Of a stretch of DNA of 64,000 nucleotides, positions 41,807-52,957 are shown piece after piece. The first letter of the stretch is position 1; each line of letters opens with the position of its first letter. The position numbers and the translations under genes were made by a program. The stretch is from Candolleomyces eurysporus (taxonomy: Eukaryota > Basidiomycota > Agaricomycetes > Agaricales > Psathyrellaceae): positions 1-64,000 of the forward strand of contig JANBPK010000774.1 in the NCBI GenBank assembly GCA_027579435.1, written 5' to 3'. Below the pieces are notes generated by a model. The model was given only the letters and a program-made list of their open reading frames with translations. It had not been told where the DNA came from and ran no database searches.

Positions 41807-44109
41807 ATGGCCAGCCAAACGCGACATGTCCAAGAGCCCACTGCCTTCTCTCTGACAGAGACCATTACCGAGGAACGGGAAGCGTCGACTCAAGACTCCA
41901 AATCGCTCGGAATTGAAGAGATTGAGAAGACCACAACCCCCAAGCCTCTTCTTGGAACTGCACCTCGACCGCATCCCCGCGAGAGGACCACATTCGACCC
42001 AAGAACGCTTCCGCCTGTCATACCTCCGGACCATCAACATAGAACACTTGTTCTTTGTTTTGACGGAACTGGAGATCAATTCGACGCCGACAACTCGAAT
42101 ATCGTGCAATTGGTCTCCTTGCTGAAGAAGGATGAACGGGAGAAGCAGCTGGTCTACTATCAGGCATGTTTCCTCTTATGATATCCTTCAGGATGGGCGC
42201 CAACCTTCTAATTCTTCCTGACAGACGGGGATTGGTACATACACGTCCCCAAAGATGGCTACTCCATGGGTTTCCCGTGTTCGTAAGGTATGGATGCTCG
42301 ACGTCAACCTCCTTCCCCGCTGACTTGATTCGTTCGAAGATTCTGGACACCATGTTCGCCTCTAGTATCCACGCCCATGTCATGAGTCAGTCGTACACCT
42401 CTCCTTCGAGACCTCTAATTGACCTCGCTCCACAGGTGGCTACGAATTCCTCATGCAAAGTTGTGAGTAATCAAGACTTGGAATGCGTTCAAGTGACTGA
42501 CCCGTTTCTAAAGACACTGCGGGTGATCGAATCTGTATATTTGGTTCGTCAAACACCTACAAGATATGTCTGGCTGGAACTCATAAGTATACATGGAACA
42601 GGGTTCTCTCGTGGTGCATACACTGCTCGAAGGTGACTTCGCTCTGACTGTAGTACTTGTGCGTCCAGCATTAACCACCGTGATTAGTCTTGCGGGAATG
42701 ATACACAAAGTCGGCCTACTACCTCCCAACAACTTCGAGCAAGTCCCCTTCGCCTACAAGATGTACTCGCGTACAGATACTATTGGATGGGAGCAGTCAA
42801 ACGAGTTCAAGAAAGCCTTCTGCGTCAACGTTGACATCGAGTTCATAGGAGTTTGGTGAGCTAGACAGCGCGCTCACCTATAGCCAAGCTGACATTGTTT
42901 CTCGATATAGGGATACTGTAGACTCTGTTGGAATAATTCCAAAACGATTGCCGTTTACCACCTCCAATACTCTCGTCAAGACTTTCAGGCACGCTGTATC
43001 CCTCGACGAACGGCGTGCCAAATTCAAAGCCAACCTCTGGAACCGGCCTACATCTGAGGAAGAGAAACTCGGCCTCCCAGACCCCAGTCGTTCTGCCGAG
43101 CCTAACCTTCCAGCGCTATCTAAGGATGCTACGGTTGATTCGGATGAAGTGTCTTTCCTTTTCAAAGACGACAAGAAAAAGGAGAAGACGAATGGCCAGG
43201 CGAAGAAACCGCGGCAGGGTAGAGGGATGACACTGGGTATCAGGACGGTGAATTCAGACGATAAACTGTTGAATGCGTATGAGCGAATATACTCCGAGAG
43301 GAATGAGAGGATGACCGACATCGAGGAGGTATGGTTCGCTGGTTGCCATTGTGGTGCGTTTCCCTCCCCTTTGCTGTAGAGTGCGCACCCCTCACCTATC
43401 TCACCTTTCATTAGACGTTGGTGGTGGATCCGTCAGCAATAAAACGCGCCACTCTCTCGCCAGGATACCCCTTCGATGGATGGTCCGTGAGATCTTCAAG
43501 GCGCAGACCGGCATCCTCTTCATCACGGAACGCCTCACTGAGATTGGCATGGATCCTTCTACCCTCTACCCCTTCGTAGTTCCTCGACCCGATGCTCTCC
43601 CCGTTGGTGAGAATAAGATCCGCAACCATCCTGTCAAGGAGATTCCCATTCGGCCTCATATGCTTCTCACCAAGAAGAGCAGACCAACCGTCGCCGATGT
43701 GTCGAAACCTCCCCCNAGTAACTATGCTGGCCTCGGAGGAAGAAGAAGATCTCATGGATGCACTTTCCCCTCTATACGACCAACTCAAGGTCAAGAAAGC
43801 GTGGTGGTTCCTCGAGATTATTCCCCTTCAGCTCAGGTACCAACGCGGAAATAATCAATGGGTGACATACTTTGGGTAGGTCACTGCTCATCTCTGCCCC
43901 CCTTGTTGAACTGACAGCATCATTCGTAATTCAGGCTGAACCACGCAAAACCGCGGTTCATCCCCAAGCAGCGAGCCCATGGAGTCAAAGTTCACCGTAG
44001 TGTGAAGCTCAGGATGGAAGCTGAATACGAGGACGAGAGAAAACGACAAAAGGGAAAGAAATACGAACCTCGACCCGTATTGACGGTGGAACCGACTTGG
44101 ATTGGCTGA
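41807..44109 (+). CDS. DUF2235 family alpha/beta hydrolase C
   Basis: Ten exons, about 599 aa after dropping the 'n' at 43716: 41807-42163, 42225-42287, 42340-42385, 42436-42462, 42514-42543, 42602-42632, 42688-42855, 42911-43353, 43415-43875, 43935-44109. Motifs: TLVLCFDGTGDQFDADNSNI, GFSRGAYTAR, FIGVWDTVDSVG and FAGCHCDVGGGS, so the catalytic set is complete. The N-terminal extension (about 80 aa) is unrelated to A and B. A charged insert (Lys/Arg/Asp, about 45 aa) follows RRAKFKANLWNRP. C lacks four introns of A/B (the two around the 13-nt exon, the one before VWFAG and the one after GGGS) and has one extra near its 3' end. The first intron has a GC donor (GCATGT). Deleting the n yields LASEEEEDLMDALSPLYDQL in frame. 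Confidence 0.85.
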
Positions 44110-44214
44110 TGCTTTTGATGACACCTTCACGATTCGATACCTTCTATGCATACCATTTCCGATTATTTGACGACGCTCTATTGCATCCTAGCCTAGAACA
44201 TATATACATAATAT

Positions 44215-47200
44215 TCAACGACTCTGATTTTCCATGAAAACAGGGGGAAGAATTCGAGGGGAAGAACGCTGTTCAACGTATGTGCATGCTTCTGCGATAG
44301 CCTTCGAAGTAGTTTCAATCTGCGAAAGACTTTAGCCGGCATTCATAACACAGCGATGCGGACCTACCTTTGCTGAGAACAACTCAAAATGGTGTCCAGG
44401 AACGTCCACGACGTGGATTTCATCGCCTACTAATCCTTCCCATCCAGCGGTGGTATCTTTGCTATTGTCCCGTAAAGCAAGCCATTCACCAACCTTGACG
44501 GTTGGTGGGGCAGAGTAGGCTTGTGCACCACGAATGAAAACACACGGTACCAGGGGATTCAACGTTCCTGAACTGCGATAGTGGGCGAAGAGATCTACGT
44601 GTTGCATGAACCGGCGCTTCAAAACATCTGTTGGGGTAAGGGAAGGAACTTGGCGAAAAGCCTCATCGATGGCATGACCGATGAGGGACTCAGATAGTAT
44701 AACTCGTCCTGATGGAGGCGGGGATGGGGCATCGATAAGTATTATACCTTGAACTGTTATCGGCGAATTTGGAAGGGACTGGATTTTTTTNCGTCACTTC
44801 GTAAGCAACTGCGCCTCCAAATGACCAACCTAGGGATGAACAATGAGTAAAGCGTAGTATTCAGGAGTTTGACCAGCCGCACATACCCGCCAGTATAATG
44901 TCACCCGATATTCGGCTCAATAGCGTGTCAGCATACGAATATGCCATCTGATCCAACGACTCCCAGGTATTTTCACCCATTCTCGGGTTTCTGAAAGCCC
45001 ATATGTCCCGCCCAATGTCCAAAAGTCTCCTGTAGGAAGAAGCCAGTCCACTGCCGTCGTGGAAAATGTAAATGGGTGTCTTGCTAGAGCCGGTGGTTCG
45101 GAGATGCAGCAAACCGCCATAGTCTGAAGAAGGGGCTTGGGGTAGTGCCGAATAGGATACCAGCTGCAAAGCCGATTCGACCTGGCCGACAGTGGCGTAC
45201 TCCTGGAAGAAATGAGGGGAAAGTATGAGGCCGTGCTTGGTCTTCAGAGCATGGAGGATTTCTATTGAGGTGATGGAATCGAGTCCGAGAGATTCCAGCA
45301 GGGAATCGCTACGAACGGACCCTCGTTGAAGGTGCAACGCATCCTCGACAATAGCTCGCACTGGAGATGTCATCGGAGTCGGGGTGGGCCCATGGGGTGA
45401 GTTCGAATGAGACAGTCGCTGACGCAAGGCTGCTTCACCCTGGCTCACGCTGGTATGTTCCTGGAAGAAGTTGGGTGAAAGGGAAAGTTTGTACTTGGAT
45501 TTCAGGATGTGGAGAATCTCGATCGAAGTGATAGAGTCAAGTCCAAGGGAGTCCAACACAGAATCGTCTTGGACATGACCTCGTGGGAGATGCAATACAT
45601 CCTCGAGGATAGCCTTCAGTGAAAAGGCTAATGTGGCTGATTGTTTGGAGAGGCCGGGTGGTGTTGGGGGAACAATCGGCGGAGTGGCCGTTGCTAGCGT
45701 ACCAACTGAAAACTCGTTGAGGTTGGCTGTGATGGTTGGTGCAGAGGGGTTTGGTCCGGAAAGACGAGCAGCGAATGTCCGCATTGAAACCTTTTTGAAA
45801 CTAACATTCTTGGCTCTCGCAGCGACTTCCCATGAATCAGGGGCAAGAATAACTGTCTCTGCTACGATTGCGTCCTTCGCCAGGGAAGTGATCGTGGTGT
45901 AGAGTCTGTAAATTGGATACCCGGTCGAGCTGAAGGAGCCTGGCGAAACTTCTACCGAATCGATACCCCTACAAACAAACAAGTCGTCTGGACCCGCATG
46001 CAAGTTGACGATGAAGCCTGGGAGGTGGATCATAGCGTCCAAGTATACTGGATGGACGATCGAATTACCGGGGTCAGGATAAGGCGACGGCAACTGCATC
46101 GTGGCATGAGCTTCTCGATGGTTTTCTGCGATGACCAGTCGTTTCAGAGAACGAAGGTTACTCCCATAGCGTACAATGCGACAGAATACGACTTCGTAGA
46201 GGGCCTTCGACGAGAGGACTTCAACGCTATCGTTGATCGAAGGATCGAGCTCTTGAATCCGCCGCTCGATGTGTGATGAGTCTTGTTGGAGTCGTGGGTG
46301 ATTCATGACTCGGCACCGGCCGCGAGCATTGAGATTGGGGAATGCTGAACTGGACTGGACATCGAGGGAGTCGAGGTGAAAGTCATAATCCGGGACCTGG
46401 CCAACGTGGATGGATATCGTGATAGATTGATCTTCACGGCCGATGATTGGCTTGACGAACTCGAGCTTGTCGATGACAAAAAGTTCTGGCAAAGATCCAT
46501 TCACAGGGGAATGAGCCATCGATGCTCCCGTGAGTATCGCCTCCAGGTACAATGAAGCCGGACACATAGGAACCGAGGCAAGGACATGGGCATTTGCAAG
46601 AGCAGACGCATGCGATGGGTCGATGGAGAAGATCGCCTGATGGTTGTTTGTCGAGGTGGGAACTTGAGTGAAGGAGATGGGAGACGATGGGGGCGAAGCC
46701 TTCGCGATGGCCTCCTCACGGGGACTGGCCTTCTTCATCAACGAAGGATCTTGGTAAGGGATGTAGAAAGGACACGACTGGAATGGGTAGGACGGAAGCG
46801 AAACGAGCCTGGGTTCACCTAAGCTTGAGAATATGTGCCTCCATTCAACGTTGACGTTTGCAGTGTAAAGTTGAGAAAGAGAGTCCATGAGTGTTTTCCA
46901 GGGATCGCCTCGACGAAGCAAGGAGTCAAGGTACAGGTCCGAATGGGAAAATTCGGGACATATCTCCCTTATCAAAGGTAGTAGCGTTCGATGGGGTGAT
47001 ATCTCTACCCAGCAAATATCCGTATCGGGCGCACGAATGTGGTCCACCAGGGAAGCGACGGCGTCGGGGAAGCGGACCAAGTCGCGACATTGTCGAAGAA
47101 GGTGATTAGAAGAAANTGTCGTCGCTACCAAGGGGAAAGACGGTGCCGGTGGAGGTCGAGGCTAATGAGAGCATAGGCTTCATGAAAATCGCGTCGCCCA

Positions 47201-50200
47201 ACGTGCACCCGAATTCATCGAGAATTGCATCCATTGCCGGGCTATGATACGCGAAATCGGCGTGCAAAACCCTTGCATCTACGTGATGGTCGGCTTGCAA
47301 TCGGGTTTTTAGAATTTCGAGCTGGGAGAGGGGTCCTGCCACGGTCTGTCGGCCTTTGCTATTGGAACATGCGATGACAAGATCCGAGAGATGCGGGTCA
47401 GATTGAAGGATGGTTTCGATCGTGTCCATGGAGAGCGGGACGGATAACATGCCCGCGAAGCCCGTCGTACATTTTTCCTGTATGAGTCTTGCACGTCTTC
47501 CGACCAAGAGAAGGGTGTCTTTGAGCCCCAACACCCCGGATATGACCAATGCGGTATATTCACCAAAGCTAGAAAACTTGAATCAGCTCCTGCGCTCCAT
47601 TCATTCCGGGATAAAGGACGCACCTATGGCCAATTACAGCGGAAGGAGAAACGCCCCAACTCTTCCACATCATAGACAGTGCAACCTCGAAAGAAAGCAG
47701 AGCCGTCTGCTCTATCACAATCGTTTCGGAGGAAGGAGGGTTGGAACCATCAACCAAGTAGGGTGAAATCGTTGGGAAACTAGCTTCAACGAGGATGTCA
47801 TCGCAGATATCGATGTAGGTCTTGAAGACGGCACAGTTTTCGTATAAGACGGAGCCCATTCCTGGATACTGGCTTCCATGTCCAGCAAATGCAAACACGA
47901 TCTTCGTTTGCCTTGATTCCACTTTTACGATCGGAGCTGAAAGCAGGCGATTGGCAAACTCTTGACGATCAACGGGTGTAGAAAAGGACAGACGGTATTC
48001 ATGCCTTTGACGCCTGGCGGTCGAAGAATAGCATACGTCGAGAAGAGATACATCGTTGGAAGGGTCCTTCAACCAAACCAGCCACCTTCCCTTCAATTCT
48101 TCCAGGCCTCGTTGGTTTGGAGCGGACAGGCCGAAAACCACGTTGGAAATGGTCAAATCACGAGGTCCTGCATCCGCACAGGGGCTGAGATACTCTTCAA
48201 CAAGAACCGAAGAATTGGCGCCTGAAGCGCCGTAGTTATTGACAACGGCACACCGGGGTCTCCCTCCTTGCTGCCTCCACGGCTGAGGTTCGGTGGGAAT
48301 AGAGAGGGCGGGGACATCAACCGCTGCAGAGTTTAGTGTTCGGATGGCTATTTGTCGAGGAATCGTCTCGTGACGCAACATGAGGAGAACTTTGGCTAGA
48401 CTTCCTGCTCCAGAGGCTGCTTCTGAATGACCTACGAACGCCTTGATCGAAGTAACGTACAGCGGCCGGCGAGGGCGATCACCATCTAGGAAGACGTTCC
48501 GAATTGCGAGTAGTTCGGTCGTATCACCCTGTTTGGTCCCGGCCGCATGGGCTTCGATTACATCGACGTCTTCGGGTTGGAGCCTGGTTGAATGTAGGAG
48601 GCGGCGCAATAAGGCTGCTTGCGTCGGAGAGTGTGTCCGAATGATGGAAGAGTTGAGGTGTGTTTGGTTGACTTCGACACCGCGTATAACGCCAAGAATA
48701 CGGTCATTGTCACGAACGGCGTCCTGAAATCTTTTGAGAACGAAGAGCACACAGCCCTCGCTTCGCGAATATCCATCTGCTTCTGCATCAAATGGCCTTG
48801 CCTGTCCAGAGCGGCTGAGAAATCGTGCAGCGTCTAATCCCACATAAGCCTGTATGTATGATAAGGTGTAAGTCGGTGTATCTGGGAAAATCTAAAGCTG
48901 AAAAACGCACATCAGGGGAGGTAATCACATTTACACCTCCAGTGAGAGCCATTCGACAATCACCACTTTGCAGCGAACGAACAGCATTGTGAATGGCGAA
49001 ACCAGATGCAGAGCACGCAGTGTCAACGACCAAAGAAGGTCCACCGAACCCCATGGTATAAGATATTCTACCACTCAAAAAAGCTGACAATGTTCCTAGG
49101 TGTTTAGTCAGAATTCCGTAACACGGCATGGTAACATACAACGTGAACGCATTTGAAGCTCACCTGATATATAGTGGATGTCAATTTTGTCGCGCGCGTT
49201 GTGCACGTAATCATTGGTGCAGCAACCAATAAACACACCAACATGATCTGGATCTGAGCTGAACGAGGAATGAGGGACATAACCGGCATCTTCAAGGGCC
49301 TCATACGCCACGTGCAGCAGGAGCCGTTGCTGCGGGTCCATCGCCCTGGCTTCGCGTGGACTGATTCGAAAAAGTCTGCACGGTGTGATTAGATATGAAA
49401 ATGCGGGGTGGAGACAGACATGCGCACTCATTATCAAACTTCTCGAGGTCGGCTAGGAAGTTACCCGTGTCAAGGGTGAACGTCCTTTGAGTTCGGGGTT
49501 TTCGTAGGTAGTCCTGGGAATCGAAACGAGATGCTGGAATCTACAAAGAACGGGGTGAGTTGAGGCAAGGCAACAGCATGACAAGATGCCGTACCTTCGC
49601 AAGGGTGGAGCGTCCGCTTTCTATCAATGACCACAGCTCTTCGGGGCTGGACGCTCCTGGTGTTCTGAGCGCCAATCCGACTATTGCAATCCGATCACCA
49701 GCGGATGGAGATGTCACCCCGGCTTCGGCGTATGTGTGGGTGACTGCCTCAATCCCACGAGCAGTGAGAATGCGCTCAAGCCGATGCATGAGTAAGGTTC
49801 CAGATCCAATATTGACAATTTGAACAGGACCTGAACCACGGATGGAGGAGGCTGTGAGGCAGATTGCAGATTCGTAATCCAACGGGACCGAGAACAGAGC
49901 TTCCAACACCTTTTCAAGCAGCGAAGTGGGCGAAGTTGACGATATGATGGGATGCATGGTGCAGGTAAAGATCGGCGCTTGAAGGTCCTCGGGACTTGGG
50001 AAGGATATCCTCCTTCGGTCGACATCTTCGAGAATCTTGCGAATGAGGACACTGCTATCGCCCAGTTGGGATAATGGTATTAGGGGTATTTCCTCATGAA
50101 CTCGGCATTTGTAGGACTGCTGTAAATATGACAAGAATGTCTGAAGTAATTCAGGAGGTCCAGTGATTACGAAGGCGCAGTCGGCGAGGTCTGCAGCGAG

Positions 50201-50896
50201 CCAATTTAAAATATCGCCACTGCTGGCAGTCTGAGAGGAAGAAAATCAGATATTGAAGGGGCTGAGACGCGTAAATAAGACACAAACCTTATTGAAGTTG
50301 TCGATTTCTGTCGCTAGCCTTTCTCTGCTGACACCTTCGACCACTCGAGAGGAGAGCTGATGGGATGAGCCGAGACTCTCCACGATACGATACGCGACCC
50401 AAAACCCAAGCCGGAGGACCTCCGAAACGCGGAAAAGGTATTGGGATATGCCGGATGAAGAAGTAGCGGCGATTGCGTTTAACAACCCTGTTGAGGAGGC
50501 GAGAAACATGTTCGCACTCGATCCATCCTGGTGCCATGAAAAAGGAGACCGTGGGTCCATCACCAGTTCAATATTGCGAAGGGCTTGCTGGAAGCATAGT
50601 TTGGGGAGCGACAGAATCGATGGCTGGGCAGTGATGACGCTTGGTGCGTCCAGCAACCATGCCGGGCTCTGCAGGACGCTTTCAACGTCAGGGAGTCGTA
50701 GCTTGGCATCTGGATCGAGGGACGTGAACTCCAGGGAGAGTGGTCGAGAGCATTCGGAAAGTAAAGAAATGCTGAGGGTGTTGAGATGCTCGGAGAATTG
50801 CCTGCTGGCTGTCCGTGGATTGTCTCCGTCAAAGACTAGAACGCAGCGAGCTGCCTCTTGGGGATCCATTGAAGATAAGTTAGAAAAGAGAGGCAC
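44215..50896 (-). CDS. Non-reducing polyketide synthase (SAT-KS-AT-PT-ACP-ACP-TE)
   Basis: Nine exons, about 2075 aa (2065 from the second Met at 50866): 50896-50288, 50230-49595, 49540-49428, 49375-49164, 49095-48911, 48849-47624, 47568-44887, 44829-44368, 44319-44215, with the n's at 47116 and 44791 dropped. Domains in order: an N-terminal SAT-like region whose active-site motif reads ASSTG instead of GxCxG; KS with the active Cys in VDTACSASG and His in EAHAAGT and [10 protein letters not shown] with VIGHSFGEY, split by an intron; a product-template domain with His in [17 protein letters not shown] and Asp in [13 protein letters not shown]; two ACPs, each with [12 protein letters not shown]; and a TE with GWSFGG, LIDAP and VPGHHFEL. 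This is the architecture of enzymes making orsellinic-acid-type aromatics from malonyl-CoA without reduction. The last 105-nt exon gives a normal TE end. It is divergent from the regulator at 52.96 kb. Confidence 0.9.
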
Positions 50897-52957
50897 TGGC
50901 TGGAGCAGGCTTCCTTAAGAGTCTCCCTTTCCCTTCCATCTATAGAACAAAGAACGCGAAGAAGTTCATCTGGAAAGGAAACGAAGACTCTGAGCGAATG
51001 CAAGGTCGTTTGCCCCTGTCCTGGGTCGAGAGAAGTTGAAGCGCGGTTTTACGCGGCATGCTATGGTTGACTCTAGCTTTTCGATTCTATTGAGCAATAA
51101 GAGCCTTGTCCATGAGTTTATTTCCCTGTTCCAGGGATACCTGTGTCATCGAGTGAGCTCATGAGCGTGGTTACGTGCGTTAAAAGGTTAATATGACCCA
51201 AGTTGACCCTGACGCGGAGGGGTCTACTGCTGAGAATTCTAGGGGCCTTCATATCCTTGGATCAGATTTTTCAAAAGAGTTGGGACGAAATAGGTAGATG
51301 GTAGAGCATGGTCAAGGTATCCAAGCAATCCATCCCAGAGGAATGAGGAATTACTTAATGACGCGTGAGATACACATGTGTGTGTCTTTATTTGGCAACA
51401 GCTTCGGGCCGTCGCATTCTAAATTCCTCAATCCTGTCGGTCTGTTTCCATTGCTCTGCGTCGAGTAATCATCTGTCCTAGAAATGTACAGAATGTTATA
51501 TCGGGTAGCTGGGGTCTCAATACGCCATTCACTGAAAGCTTAGCTCCAAGAAGGCTATGAGTCTCAAGATGTCCAGCGCGACCGCAAAGCAAACATTAAA
51601 TGTCATATCAATCTTGTTTGACCGAACAGCGCGACCTAACTGCGCACTTGAGCGTCGGTTAGTCCTTTGTTTTGAAGTTAGCAACTTATTGTCAACTTCT
51701 ATGACTACGCTGTACTTTTCCTCGCCGCTGGGCATTGCTCACCTTGGTTGAATCTCTTCAAACGATCTCGCTAAAAGCTTAGGCATCTGAGTGCGGTGGC
51801 GATCTCGTTGGACGTCGATGCCTAATGGAGTGTCGTTTCATGCTCTCGCCAAATAATGACCTGGAAGAAGATAGATTTCGTGTAACATAATCTGCGTCGA
51901 GGGCAAGGATTACTCCATGAACTCCGGTTTCCTGACTCGATGAGCCTACTAATATTCCTAAGGTACGTCATCGAGTAAGGATCCTATCCCTTAGCCAATG
52001 TAATGAGTAGCGTATAGTCACGCCAATCTACGAACTGCTAACAGCAGAACTTCAGAATGAAGTCTTTAGTTTCGCCTCGACTCCGGGTAACCGAAGTTTA
52101 CGGCACTGTTTTTTGCTCAAGAACCTTCCCAATGCGTCGCATTCGTCACATTGTGGGCAGGAGCTTGACGCAGGGCGCAATCAGAGATCGCTCTTTCAAA
52201 CCTTGATAACGTCGGAAGGCCTCCCACAATTGTCATTCCAGCAGGTCCCAGCGAGACACGCCTTGCTGAAGAGGCGTGATACCAGATGATGAAACGCATG
52301 AGCTTCGATCATGTAAACATGATGACAAGATCCAGTATCTCTCTCGTCCAACGGCCGCAGAGGGCCAACGTCTCTTGCTTCTTCCCTTCAACCAGCGCAT
52401 CGGCGGAGGTTCCTCAATACCAATAGTGAACATTTTGGATACTGAAAGGTATCGAATAGCTTACATGCACACGAATTGGTGTCTGATTGCCTTCTCCGAA
52501 GCTAGCCTTCGTGTTCCCCGGCTCTTGATGAGCGTCTCCCTCCCACCGTTTTGACTAAACAAGAGATCACATTAAAGGCACCGCAACATTCCAGCGGTGA
52601 CTAGCCGAATCGAATTCTCAAGTTCCTGCCCTTTCGAGATCAGATCCAATCTGGTGTATTACCCGTACACTTACAAGACGGCCGTGAAGTAGTCGCCATA
52701 GATCCGACAAACTGGGATAACAGAGCGAGTTGAAGGGCTTATATAACCTAACAATCGCTGGTTTCCTGGAACTCCCTCCACCTTTCATCCATGTCTACGT
52801 CTTATTCCCTCGGAAGTACCAACACGACCCTGAGGGCTTCTGTCGACTTCAAGGCGAATGGAGAAGTCAGCCGGATGCGAAGCCACAAAGGTGGGTCTCT
52901 TTTGATAACAACATAGGACTTTACAGATGGGGCTTATGTTCCGCAATATAAGGCAAC
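50897..52957. other. Divergent intergenic region between the PKS and its neighbouring regulator
   Basis: About 2.06 kb with no convincing gene; short open frames lack context. It separates two genes that point away from each other and probably holds both promoters. A TATATAA run at about 52740 lies about 215 bp before the ATG of the regulator. I see no clear repeat or mobile element. Confidence 0.45.

Noticed and set aside
42508..43411. Minus-strand open frames across DUF2235 gene C
   Set aside because: They are opposite well-supported exons carrying catalytic motifs.
45633..46822. Plus-strand frames inside the PKS
   Set aside because: They are antisense to the PT and ACP coding sequence.
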